Shown: positions 34,728-42,542 of the stretch, piece after piece
Layout of the letters: each line of letters begins with the position of its first letter
How positions within the stretch are numbered: the first letter of the stretch is position 1
DNA from: Nocardia nova NBRC 15556
GTDB taxonomy: Bacteria; Actinomycetota; Actinomycetes; Mycobacteriales; Mycobacteriaceae
Length of the DNA: 50,350 bases
Assembly: GCF_001613005.1 (NCBI RefSeq)
Contig: NZ_BDBN01000014.1
Location: forward strand, 1 to 50,350
Direction: 5' to 3'
The notes under the pieces: model-generated
Database searches by the model: none
Seen by the model: the letters and a program-made list of their open reading frames with translations, nothing else
What the model was told of the DNA's origin: nothing
Made by a program: the position numbers and the translations under genes

Positions 34728-36065
34728 TCAGTCGAATTGCCGGTCGAGCCAGTCGATGGTCTGCATGCCGAACAGGTCGGTGCCCCAGCCGTAGAGGTCG
34801 GTGAGCATGGTGACCATCGAGCAGTCCGTGGGCTGGTAGGTGACGTCGGTGCCCTGCGCCCGGTAGGTCTCGGCGAGATCGCGCGAATCGGCCGCCGGGA
34901 CCAGCGACATCGGCGAATCGTCCTTCGCGCACGAGGCGATCAGCACCTTGGACTTCGGCGCATCGGACCGGCCGAGCCGGTTGTCGTCGAACACCGGCCG
35001 GAACGCCGGCTCGTCGGCGGGACTCAGCCCCGAGTCGAACATCGCCCGCAGCGGAACGAACGGCATGCTGAAGTACGCGTCCTGGCATTGACCGCGGAAT
35101 ACGTCGGCCACCGCCCGGCCGGCCTGGTTCAGCTTCGAATCCAGCCGCATCTCAGGATATTTCGGCTCCAGCCCGAGCAGGGTCGCGAACGCGAAGCCCG
35201 AACCCACCGATCCGTCGGCGACTCGCATGAAGTTGCGCGGGTCGACCACCATGCCTTCCAGCACAGTGGATTTCACATTCAGCTCGGGCGCGTAGGAGGG
35301 TTGCAGTTCGGCCGAGAAGCCGGCACCGACACCGCCACCGGCGATCCCGAACAACGCGATTTGAGCCCGCGGGTTCAACCCGGCCTCGGGGAAGTTCAGC
35401 GCCGCGCGGGTGCCGTCGAGCTGAGTGTGCGCGGCGTACTTACCGGCGAAGACGCCGTGCGGGGCGCGGTCGGCGTCGTTGCCGACGTCGGAGATCATCA
35501 CTGCGTAACCCTTGCCGAACATCAGCGCCAGCGGGCCGAGCGCCGACCAGGACGCGCCGTCCAGCGGATCGCCACCGGTCCACTGGGTGCTGGGATGGCA
35601 GTTCCAGCCGACGCTGTCGTTGGCCTCCTGATAGGAGACGACGTGTTTCTCGTGCGCGGGCTTGCCGTCTCGCGGAATCATCAGGATTCCGGTGCTGATC
35701 GCCGGAGTGCCGCCGTCGCGTTCGGTGGTGACGTACATCAGCTTCCAGGCGTCGAGATTCGCCGGCTTCACACCGGTGAACATCACGTCGACCTTCTTGG
35801 CCTTCAGCACCGTGCCGGGCTTCTCCGTACCGGTCAGCGGCGGTTCCCGATAGAACGGATCGTCGGCCCGCAGCGCCTGGAAGGCCTCCTGCGGGCTCGC
35901 CGGGGTGGAGCCCTGGAGCGAGCCGACGACGAATCCGTTGAACACCTGATTCGGAGTGGGTGTCTGCGGCGCAACGGGTTCCGCGCCGGCGGTTCCGGAC
36001 ACTCCGGCGCCGGCGGCACAGACCAGCGCAATGGCGGTCGCCGCCGCCACTGTGTACCTTCTCAT
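34728..36065 (-). CDS. Exported LIP-family lipase-like protein with Ala at the nucleophile position
   Basis: 445 aa. Signal peptide (TVAAATAIALVCAAGAGVSG) and cleavage near AGA/E. The body follows the secretory lipase (PF03583) fold: FYREPPLTG, VVSYQEANDSVGWN, then the nucleophile-elbow position ALFGIAGGG. There the G-x-S-x-G serine is replaced by Ala242 (G-I-A-G-G). An Asp (ASCAKDDSPMSLVP) is plausible; a His is not obvious. So it may be a non-hydrolytic homologue or use another residue. ATG 36065 overlaps the stop of an upstream 23-codon ORF (TGATG), with AGGAGGG in between. It belongs to a coupled chain with the gene at 36207-37472. Confidence 0.82.
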   Translation of the reverse strand: MRRYTVAAATAIALVCAAGAGVSGTAGAEPVAPQTPTPNQVFNGFVVGSLQGSTPASPQEAFQALRADDPFYREPPLTGTEKPGTVLKAKKVDVMFTGVKPANLDAWKLMYVTTERDGGTPAISTGILMIPRDGKPAHEKHVVSYQEANDSVGWNCHPSTQWTGGDPLDGASWSALGPLALMFGKGYAVMISDVGNDADRAPHGVFAGKYAAHTQLDGTRAALNFPEAGLNPRAQIALFGIAGGGVGAGFSAELQPSYAPELNVKSTVLEGMVVDPRNFMRVADGSVGSGFAFATLLGLEPKYPEMRLDSKLNQAGRAVADVFRGQCQDAYFSMPFVPLRAMFDSGLSPADEPAFRPVFDDNRLGRSDAPKSKVLIASCAKDDSPMSLVPAADSRDLAETYRAQGTDVTYQPTDCSMVTMLTDLYGWGTDLFGMQTIDWLDRQFD

Positions 36066-36136
36066 CAGCCCTCCTGTGTTCTGCGGGACACCCGCACCCG
36101 GTCGGGCAGACGAGTGAACTGCGCATGATGACTCAT
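36065..36136 (-). CDS. 23-residue micro-ORF, copy 2 (translationally coupled)
   Basis: ATG 36136 to TGA at 36065-36067. The peptide begins MSHHAQFTR and ends SRRTQEG, with a basic middle. Its ATG overlaps the stop of copy 1 (TGATG), and its stop overlaps the lipase ATG the same way. The last codons CAGGAGGGC serve as ribosome site for the next ORF. Identical to copy 1. It may act as a leader that carries ribosomes to the lipase gene, or be a real peptide; there is no homologue known to me. Confidence 0.55.
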   Translation of the reverse strand: MSHHAQFTRLPDRVRVSRRTQEG

Positions 36137-36207
36137 CAGCCCTCCTGTGTTCTGCGGGACACCCGCACCCGGTCGGGCAGACGAGTGAACTGCGCATGAT
36201 GACTCAT
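36136..36207 (-). CDS. 23-residue micro-ORF, copy 1 (translationally coupled)
   Basis: ATG 36207 to TGA at 36136-36138, same peptide as copy 2. Its ATG overlaps the stop of the 421-aa exported-protein gene (…GGCTGATGAG). The end of that gene also reads Gln-Glu-Gly-stop, the same as the micro-ORF end, so the repeat boundary lies within the upstream gene's last codons. Confidence 0.55.
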   Translation of the reverse strand: MSHHAQFTRLPDRVRVSRRTQEG

Positions 36208-37472
36208 CAGCCCTCCTGGCCCGCCGGTGTGACCGTCATTTCCTGTGCCGCCGAACCCAGCAGTTGCGGGATGTTCAGCAGCGGCCGATGGGATTCCAGC
36301 TGCACCTCGTACGGGGTTCGCAGCGTGGCTTCCAATGCGGGCCAATTGTTTTCGACCTGCCACTTGTATTTGGGCAGCAGTTCGGTGGTGATGTAGTCCC
36401 AGCGGTCGTCGAATGCCGACCAGTTCCAGCTCGGCAGCGGCAGGCCGAGGATCATCGGGCGGCCGTCGGCGCCGGTGAAAGGCACGCGCACGGGCCGGAA
36501 TTCGCGGGGCGGTACGACACCGGCCACCGATGGCGAACCGGCGGCGCCGCTGAGGTAGGTGATCGCCGCACCGACCGGCCCCTTGTAGTCGCGCACCTGG
36601 TCCCACTGCGCGCCGATCGCCCACTGCTGTTCCCGGCGCAGCAGGGCCGCATTGCCGGCGGCGATCCGATCGCGCGTGCCCGAGGCCACATCGCGCCAGG
36701 CATTCATGATGTCGGCGCCGAACAGTCCGGCCCGCTCGAATTCCGCGAGCGCGGCGAGACCACCGGTGACGTAGGCGTCGTGCATCGGCATCAGGTCGGA
36801 GAAGATGTTCTTCTGCATCACCAGGATCATGCCGAGAATCCAGTGCAGGTCGCCGGGGGTGATGCGCGGTGCCGCGTCGGCCAGCGCACGCAGTCCCTCC
36901 GGCAGCATCGCGACCGCCTCCGGGCCGGCCGTGCGCTGGACGGCGCCGAGGACGGTATGTGCGGCATCGGCGATACCGGGCAGGTCGTAGAGGGTTCCCA
37001 TCAGTTCGGCGTCGACGAGGCCGCCACCGAAGTCGGCGCCGACCTGACCGCCCATGCCGGCCCACTGCAGTTCGCGGTGGCCGAGTTGCAGATTCTCGTA
37101 GTAGCGATAGGACTTGATCAGATTGTCGCGGTTGGCCTCGACGCCGGTCCGCGGATCCCAGCTGCGCAGGTCGATACCGGCCTTCTCGGTGGCGTCCACC
37201 AGCCAGTACTGATACAGCAGTGCGGCGTACCGAGTCGGCGTCACGCCCTCGGCCCGCGCCTCGTCGAGCAGGCGGCCCAGTTCCGTTCGGTCATAGGGCA
37301 ATTCCGGATTCACCCCACCGGGCGAGTGGGCGGCATCGCGATTGACCAGCGGCAGGTCGAGATACCGGTCGAGATCGGATGCGGCGGCGGCCGGGGCGGC
37401 GCCGAGTGCGCCCAATCCGACGACCGCCGCGAGAATCAATCCGGCGCCGCGCGCAATTGCGCTGATACGCAT
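36207..37472 (-). CDS. Exported protein of unknown function, partner of the lipase-like gene
   Basis: 421 aa. Signal peptide RISAIARGAGLILAAVVGLG with cleavage near AAA/S. The mature part is mostly helical, Trp- and Tyr-rich (YQYWLVDATEKAG, YRYYENLQLGHRELQW, NWSAFDDRWDYITTELLPKYKWQVENNW). No catalytic motif or known family was recognised. ATG 37472 has GGAGGG 9 bp upstream. Its last codons merge into the 71-bp repeat and couple it to two micro-ORFs and the lipase-like gene. The constant linkage suggests joint action at the cell envelope; the function is not known. Confidence 0.75.
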   Translation of the reverse strand: MRISAIARGAGLILAAVVGLGALGAAPAAAASDLDRYLDLPLVNRDAAHSPGGVNPELPYDRTELGRLLDEARAEGVTPTRYAALLYQYWLVDATEKAGIDLRSWDPRTGVEANRDNLIKSYRYYENLQLGHRELQWAGMGGQVGADFGGGLVDAELMGTLYDLPGIADAAHTVLGAVQRTAGPEAVAMLPEGLRALADAAPRITPGDLHWILGMILVMQKNIFSDLMPMHDAYVTGGLAALAEFERAGLFGADIMNAWRDVASGTRDRIAAGNAALLRREQQWAIGAQWDQVRDYKGPVGAAITYLSGAAGSPSVAGVVPPREFRPVRVPFTGADGRPMILGLPLPSWNWSAFDDRWDYITTELLPKYKWQVENNWPALEATLRTPYEVQLESHRPLLNIPQLLGSAAQEMTVTPAGQEG

Positions 37473-37974
37473 ACGTCTCAGCCCTCCGCTATCGGTTCGA
37501 TGATGGATCGGCGGATTTCCGCCGGGATCGGTAGCTAATCAATAGCCGAAAGCAATAGGACGCGATTTCGCCCGCTACCAGGGCGGGAACGATCCGCTAA
37601 TACTCGACAACCAACTAGCGACCGTGAGGTTACCGGGAGATTACCAATCGCGGCTGCTGCTGCCATCCGATCCCGACCGGAGCATGCGTCGAAATTCTGT
37701 TTCTATTGCCGGATGGAATTAGCTGGTAGTTGACCGTTTATTCGGACTGCGTCGGTTACGGAAGCAGTCCGAGGCGAACACCAATCGGATGACCGATATC
37801 ACAATTCGATAACTCCGGTATTACCGGCGGCGGTGCTTTTCAACCATCGACAACGTGGGACGCGGCGGGCGGAACGAGTTCCGGTGGCCCGGGCCCGGTG
37901 TGCGGCTTCCGGGGCAGGGGCGCGGTCGGCGACCACGGGTAGGTTCCGGCGCCTCGAACGGCTACGGTCGGTCC
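37473..37974. other. Divergent intergenic region before lpqI
   Basis: 502 bp, lower in GC than the genes around it, with no ORF worth reporting. It must hold the promoters of the exported-protein operon (minus) and lpqI (plus). A 13-bp palindrome CCGGTATTACCGG at 37815-37827 is the only clear element. Confidence 0.55.
37815..37827 (+). promoter_or_regulatory. Palindrome CCGGTA-T-TACCGG
   Basis: Perfect 6-bp arms with one central base, about 150 bp before lpqI. A possible operator; regulator unknown. It is unlike the TTAC-N6-GTAA sites. Confidence 0.35.
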
Positions 37975-39147
37975 ATGCGCAACGTTGCCGGGATCGTCCT
38001 CGCAGTAGCCGCAGTCGCCCTCGCGGGGTGCTCCGGCGGTGGGGGCTCCACCTCCACCACCACCACGACCGGCCCCAGCGCCGCACCGGGCACGACGGGC
38101 GCCACCCCCGCGACCACCACCACCGGTAACCAGCAGGACTGCGCCGCAGGCTATCTCGCGCAGTTCACCACGCGGCAGAAGCTGGCGCAGCTGCTCACCG
38201 TGGGCGTCAAGAACGCCGCCGACGCCGAACAGGTGGTGCGCGGGGAACAGGTGGGCGGCATCTTCGTCGGCAGCTGGACCGACCAGTCCATGCTGTCGGG
38301 CCAGGGACTCGACCAGGTGAAGGCCGCCGCGCGCACACCACTGATGGTGACCATCGACGAAGAAGGCGGCCGGGTCTCGCGGTTGCAGAACCTGATCGGG
38401 CAGGCGCCCTCGGCCCGGGTCGCCGCGCAGACCATGTCGACCGACGAGTACTACCAGCAGAGCCTGGCCCGCGGGCAGGCCATGAAGAAGCTCGGCATCA
38501 CCGTCGACTTCGCGCCCGACGTGGACGTCAGCGACGAGCCCGCAGACGCGGTGATCGGCGACCGGTCCTACTCGCAGGATCCGCAGGTCGTCACCGAATA
38601 CGCCGGCGCCTACATCCGGGCCATGCACGATGCCGGTGTCGGCGCGGTGATGAAGCACTTCCCCGGCCACGGGCACGGGTCCGGCGATTCCCACACCGGC
38701 GCGGTGCGCACGCCGCCACTGGATCAGATGCAGCAGGTGGACCTGGTGCCGTTCCGGAACCTGATCGACTCCGGCGCCGCGGTGATGGTCGGCCATCTGG
38801 ACGTTCCCGGGCTGACCACGCCCAACGTTCCGGCGAGCATCAGCCCGCAGGCGATGGCACTGCTGCGCCAGGGCACCGGCTACAACGCCAAGCCCTACGA
38901 CGGCCCGATCTTCACCGACGACCTGAGCGGCATGGCGGCCATCACCGCCCGGATGGGCATCGAGGACGCGGTGGCCGCCGCCCTGGAGGCCGGCGCCGAC
39001 GACGCGCTGTGGATCAGCACCGACGCCGTCAGCTCGGTGCTCGACCGGCTCGAGCAGGAAGTTCGCGACGGGAAGCTGACCATGAAGCAGGTCGACGATT
39101 CGGTCCTGCGGGTGGCCAAGTACAAAGGCATCCAGCTCCCCTGCTGA
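37975..39147 (+). CDS. lpqI: LpqI-like lipoprotein, family-3 glycoside hydrolase (beta-N-acetylglucosaminidase)
   Basis: 390 aa. Lipobox LAGC after MRNVAGIVLAVAAVA, then a Thr/Ser/Gly linker. The GH3 barrel shows PLMVTIDEEGGRVSRL, VDFAPDVDVSD, the NagZ-type KHFPGHGHGSGDSHTG loop with the Asp/His general acid pair, and the nucleophile Asp in FTDDLSGM. M. tuberculosis LpqI (Rv0237) cleaves beta-GlcNAc from muropeptides in cell-wall recycling; there too a TetR gene (Rv0238) follows. The ATG is placed to give the signal peptide; earlier in-frame codons are non-coding. Confidence 0.9.
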   Translation: MRNVAGIVLAVAAVALAGCSGGGGSTSTTTTTGPSAAPGTTGATPATTTTGNQQDCAAGYLAQFTTRQKLAQLLTVGVKNAADAEQVVRGEQVGGIFVGSWTDQSMLSGQGLDQVKAAARTPLMVTIDEEGGRVSRLQNLIGQAPSARVAAQTMSTDEYYQQSLARGQAMKKLGITVDFAPDVDVSDEPADAVIGDRSYSQDPQVVTEYAGAYIRAMHDAGVGAVMKHFPGHGHGSGDSHTGAVRTPPLDQMQQVDLVPFRNLIDSGAAVMVGHLDVPGLTTPNVPASISPQAMALLRQGTGYNAKPYDGPIFTDDLSGMAAITARMGIEDAVAAALEAGADDALWISTDAVSSVLDRLEQEVRDGKLTMKQVDDSVLRVAKYKGIQLPC

Positions 39148-39190
39148 GCCCGGCTTCAGCGAATCGGCGGCAATTCGTTGTTCTCCGAAA

Positions 39191-39206
39191 CTTACCTTGG
39201 AGTAAG
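39191..39206 (+). promoter_or_regulatory. Inverted repeat CTTAC-N6-GTAAG before the tetR gene (autoregulatory operator)
   Basis: CTTAC 39191-39195, CTTGGA, GTAAG 39202-39206, 32 bp before the tetR ATG. Same geometry as sites before fadA2/fabG4 and fadE5. TetR proteins usually repress their own gene, so this is the natural first operator. Confidence 0.65.
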
Positions 39207-39237
39207 ATAGGGGTTTCGATATGGGCTAGGAGTGTGG

Positions 39238-39837
39238 ATGGCAGGCGGAACGAAGCGGCTTCCCAGGGCGGTTCGTGAGCAGCAGATGCTGGACGCCGCC
39301 GTCGAGGTCTTCTCCCGAAAGGGATATCACGACACGTCGATGGATGCCATCGCGGCCGAGGCCAAGATCTCCAAGCCGATGCTGTATTTGTACTACGGCT
39401 CCAAGGACGAACTGTTCCGGGCCTGCATTCAGCGCGAGAGCGCACGGTTCATCGAGGCCGTAGCGGTGGCCGGCAACCCCAAGCTCACCCCGCACGAGCA
39501 GCTGCGGGCCGGGCTCGAGGCATTCCTGTCCTATGTGGACAACAACCGGCTGTCGTGGTCGGTGCTGTATCGGCAGGCCCTCGGGCAGCAGCCGTTCGCC
39601 TCCGAAATCGCGAACAGCCGCGAGCGCATCATCGAACTGACCGCGAAACTGCTCGAGTCGAGTGCCAAATACGCCGAGCCCGGAACGGATTTCGACATCG
39701 TCGCGGTGGCGGTGATCGGCGCGGGCGAGGCGATCGCCGACCGGATCGCCAGCGGTGAGGTGGATGTCGCCAGCGCGGTCGACCTGCTGGACAATCTGGC
39801 CTGGCGCGGTCTGGCCGGTAAGAAGAAGGCCGAGTAG
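39238..39837 (+). CDS. TetR-family transcriptional regulator (Rv0238-like)
   Basis: 199 aa. N-terminal HTH: REQQMLDAAVEVFSRKGYHD, TSMDAIAAEAKISKPMLYLY and YGSKDELFRAC; the C-terminal 130 residues are the helical ligand domain. ATG 39238 has AGGAG at 39228-39232; GTG 39232 is less likely. M. tuberculosis Rv0238 has the same neighbour order (after lpqI, before htdX-fabG4-fadA2). The effector is unknown; an acyl-CoA is plausible if it controls the fad genes, as the shared operator suggests. Confidence 0.88.
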   Translation: MAGGTKRLPRAVREQQMLDAAVEVFSRKGYHDTSMDAIAAEAKISKPMLYLYYGSKDELFRACIQRESARFIEAVAVAGNPKLTPHEQLRAGLEAFLSYVDNNRLSWSVLYRQALGQQPFASEIANSRERIIELTAKLLESSAKYAEPGTDFDIVAVAVIGAGEAIADRIASGEVDVASAVDLLDNLAWRGLAGKKKAE

Positions 39838-39948
39838 TACCGGCGAATCGCGCGGTCCGAGTTGCGCGGCGCCGTCGGCACCTGCCAGAGTGCGGATTGC
39901 AACAGACGGCCGGATTGCCGATGCGGCCGCCGATTCAACGGGGCGGAA

Positions 39949-41541
39949 TTGTTCGGACTTCTCACGCCGTGCGCGCACAGCGCGGCGAAATACGGCCTGG
40001 ACGCGGCGGATTGGCGCACGCATATGTGCGGCCTGTGCCTGGGCCTGCGCGACGGGCACGGCCAATTGGCCCGCACCGCGACCAATACCGATGCGATCGT
40101 GCTGAACGTGCTGACGGAAGCACAGGCCGGCGAGTCCGCGCGAACCGCGGCCGGACCGTGCGCGCTGCGTGGCATGCAACGGGCCTCGGTCGCCGCGGCC
40201 GAATCCCCCGGGGTGCGGCTGGCGACCACCGCGTCACTCCTGCTGGGAGCGGCCAAGATTCGCGACCACGCCGACGACGGCGATGCGGGCCCGCTGGTCC
40301 GGCGGCCCATGCGGAAGGTGGCCGATCGCTGGTTCGCCTCGGCGCGCGCGAACGCCGCCGATATCGGGCTGGATATCGAACCGCTGATCGCCGCGATCGG
40401 CCGCCAGGCGGAACTCGAACAGGCGGTGTGGATTCACACGGCGTGCGGCGGGCAACCGCGTTTGCAGGCGGCACACGGGCGCGGGGCTGCCGCGATCGAC
40501 TCCCGGGGCTCCGACATCGAAAGCGACACGCGGACAATCGGTTCCACACCGGCCGAGCTGCTCGCCACACTCACCGAGCCGACACAGATGTGTGCCGCGG
40601 AACTGTTCGCCCACAGCGCGGTGCTGGCGGGCCGACCGGAGAACACGCCGGCGCTCCGAGATGCCGGATGGCATTTCGGCCGCATCGCTCACCTGGCCGA
40701 CGCCATCGAAGATCTGGACGACGACCGCCGCCGGAATCGCTTCAACCCGCTGCTCGCCAGCGGAGTGAGCGCCGAAGAGGCGCACGGCCTGCTGCGTGAA
40801 TCCGACGCCGAAATCCGCCGCGCGCTACACCAGGCGAAGCTCGCCCACGTTCCCGCCGTCCGCTGGCTGCTGCTCGATCCGTTGCGCGGTGTCGTCCGGA
40901 AGCTGGGCCGAGCCGCGGCCGTAGCATGCGGCGACGCGAAATCTGCCTGCGGCTGCGGAAAACGCGGCGGCCGAACGCTTTCCGACGGCGCCGATGCCGA
41001 CGCCGCAGTACAGCTGCTGGGCTATCCCGTGGCGGCCGGGCACATTCGGCCCTCGGCAGCCGCAGCGGCCGTTACGGCGCAGCAGCCCTATCAGCCGAAT
41101 CCCTACCAGCCCGGGACGTATCCGGCGCCGCCGCCGTATCAGCCGAACCCCGCTGGGCCGCAAATCGATCCGTCACCCTACCCCGACCAGGGACCGTATC
41201 CCGCGAGCCCGGTGCAGCCCTACGACATTCCGCCGCCGTTCGGCGATCGGCCGCCGAGCGATCCGTATCCGCCCTCGGACGAGCCGCCGCACGAGCCCCC
41301 GCGACGGCCCACCTTCTGGCAGGGCGTCGGGATCATCTGCGGGGTGTACTGCACCGGATACGCCTGCTGTGGCGGGCATCGGCGGCCGTGCAGCGGTGAA
41401 CACCGGGATGCCTGGATACAACGCTGCGACTGCGATTGTGACGACTGCTGCGACTGCGAGGGCTGTGGCGATTGCTGCAACTGTTGCAACAGTTGCGGCG
41501 ACTGTGACTGCGATTGCTGCGGCTGCGACTGCAACTGCTGA
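39949..41541 (+). CDS. DUF5685 family protein with extremely Cys-rich C-terminus
   Basis: 530 aa from TTG 39949 (FGLLTPCAH), which matches the usual MFG… N-terminus; a TTG at 39862 would add 29 unlikely residues. The N-terminal domain (about 1-370) is helical with an HMCGLCLGLRDGHGQ block holding C27-x-x-C30 and Asp-rich AIEDLDDDR, recalling a polyprenyl-synthase-like fold. A Pro/Tyr/Gln-rich linker follows (about 375-455). The last 38 residues contain 19 cysteines in CDC, CCDC and CNC patterns. This tail could bind several metal ions or clusters, or be modified. The enzyme role is unknown. It occupies the slot between tetR and htdX where M. tuberculosis has vapBC24. Confidence 0.8.
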   Translation: MFGLLTPCAHSAAKYGLDAADWRTHMCGLCLGLRDGHGQLARTATNTDAIVLNVLTEAQAGESARTAAGPCALRGMQRASVAAAESPGVRLATTASLLLGAAKIRDHADDGDAGPLVRRPMRKVADRWFASARANAADIGLDIEPLIAAIGRQAELEQAVWIHTACGGQPRLQAAHGRGAAAIDSRGSDIESDTRTIGSTPAELLATLTEPTQMCAAELFAHSAVLAGRPENTPALRDAGWHFGRIAHLADAIEDLDDDRRRNRFNPLLASGVSAEEAHGLLRESDAEIRRALHQAKLAHVPAVRWLLLDPLRGVVRKLGRAAAVACGDAKSACGCGKRGGRTLSDGADADAAVQLLGYPVAAGHIRPSAAAAAVTAQQPYQPNPYQPGTYPAPPPYQPNPAGPQIDPSPYPDQGPYPASPVQPYDIPPPFGDRPPSDPYPPSDEPPHEPPRRPTFWQGVGIICGVYCTGYACCGGHRRPCSGEHRDAWIQRCDCDCDDCCDCEGCGDCCNCCNSCGDCDCDCCGCDCNC

Positions 41542-41563
41542 CCCGGCCGCCGATCGCCGGCCG

Positions 41564-41666
41564 GAACGGCAACAGCCGCCCACCTTTTCGCCTCCGCCAC
41601 ATATCGAATCCCCCATGCGATCCGATATGCGGCCGCCGAGAAGGTGGGCGGCTGTTCGTGCCGTTC
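41564..41666 (+). terminator. Very long imperfect inverted repeat between DUF5685 and htdX
   Basis: The outer arms, from GAACGGC (41564) and to CCGTTC (41666), pair over about 23 bp with a 3-nt bulge; inner arms CACATATCGAATC and GATCCGATATGCGG add a further pairing block around loop CCCCCATGC. It lies between convergent genes and probably acts as a bidirectional terminator, but at about 100 nt it is much longer than usual. It could also be a small mobile-type palindrome. Confidence 0.6.
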
Positions 41667-41671
41667 GCTGC

Positions 41672-42541
41672 TCAGCGCAGCGTCGCGGTCAGATGAGGGT
41701 AGCCCTTCTTCGGATGTTTCAGCGACAGATCCCAGCCCTCGGCGGTCCGGTCGGCGTAGACGTTGACCGTGGACGGCAGCAGGATCGGCTTACCGAATTT
41801 CACCGCGTACGACGTCTTCGCGGGCACCCGGCCTTCGATCACGCCGAGGATCGCGGCGGCCGACCACATGCCGTGGGCGATGGAGCGCGGGAAGCCGAAG
41901 GCCTTCGCCCCGAGCGCCGACATGTGGATCGGGTTGCGGTCACCGGAGGCGGCCGCGTAGCGATGGATCATCGCCTGGTCGACCTTCAGCCTGCGCAGCG
42001 GCGGCGGAGGCACCTCGTCCGGGGGCGGCGCGGCCTTCGGGCCACCGGACAACGAGGTGCGCTGCTGGTGCAGGAAGGTCGTGACCTGCCGCCACACCAG
42101 TTCCCGACCCACGCTGATCTCGCTGATCGCATCGACCAGCAGACCCTTCGGGTGCTCCCGCAGATTCTCCACGTGGGCGCGGATGTCGAGCGGTTCGCTG
42201 ACCGAGATCTCGCGGGTGCGCTCGATCAGATTCTCCGCGTGCACCGCGCCGACCGCGACGAACGGGAAGTCCCGGGCCACCACCAGCTGCATCACCACGG
42301 GAAAGGTGAGCACGAACGGATAGGTCAGCGGCAGGGAGTCGCCGAAGCGCAGCCCGGTCGCGTGGCAGTAGGCGGCGAGGTGGTCGGGATCGACGCGGAC
42401 GCCGTTCCACTCGACCGCGCGGTCCGGAATCTGGGACTTGCGCGCCGACACCAGCGGCAGCGGAACGGCACCCAGGGCGGCCTTGAGATACAGGCTGCCG
42501 GTCTTGGGCGGCTCGTTCAGCGAGATGGTCCGGGTTGCCAC
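41672..42541 (-). CDS. htdX: 3-hydroxyacyl-thioester dehydratase (MaoC-like), HtdX type
   Basis: 289 aa, double-hotdog. The C-terminal half has YAAASGDRNPIHMSALGAKA with the hydratase-2 Asp/His active site (D-x-N-P-x-H), then SIAHGMWSAAAIL. It dehydrates 3-hydroxyacyl-ACP/CoA in fatty-acid elongation or beta-oxidation. GTG 42541 lies one base after the fabG4 stop, so it is translationally coupled. Same order as Rv0241c-Rv0242c in M. tuberculosis. Confidence 0.9.
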   Translation of the reverse strand: MATRTISLNEPPKTGSLYLKAALGAVPLPLVSARKSQIPDRAVEWNGVRVDPDHLAAYCHATGLRFGDSLPLTYPFVLTFPVVMQLVVARDFPFVAVGAVHAENLIERTREISVSEPLDIRAHVENLREHPKGLLVDAISEISVGRELVWRQVTTFLHQQRTSLSGGPKAAPPPDEVPPPPLRRLKVDQAMIHRYAAASGDRNPIHMSALGAKAFGFPRSIAHGMWSAAAILGVIEGRVPAKTSYAVKFGKPILLPSTVNVYADRTAEGWDLSLKHPKKGYPHLTATLR

Positions 42542-42542
42542 G

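Larger units (their letters stand above)
36061..36218 (-). repeat. 71-bp perfect tandem repeat (two copies plus a 16-bp partial third)
   Basis: Copies occupy 36061-36131 and 36132-36202, identical by eye. The next 16 bp (36203-36218) repeat the start of the unit and then diverge. Each copy encodes one 23-residue ORF; 71 equals 72 minus the 1-bp stop/start overlap, so added copies keep translation coupled. The unit includes AGGAGGG and the ATG. Confidence 0.9.

Noticed and set aside
34728..36197. Longer start for the lipase-like gene at 36197
   Set aside because: The extra 44 residues come from reading the 71-bp repeat in a different frame and would bury the signal peptide; ATG 36065 has its own ribosome site.
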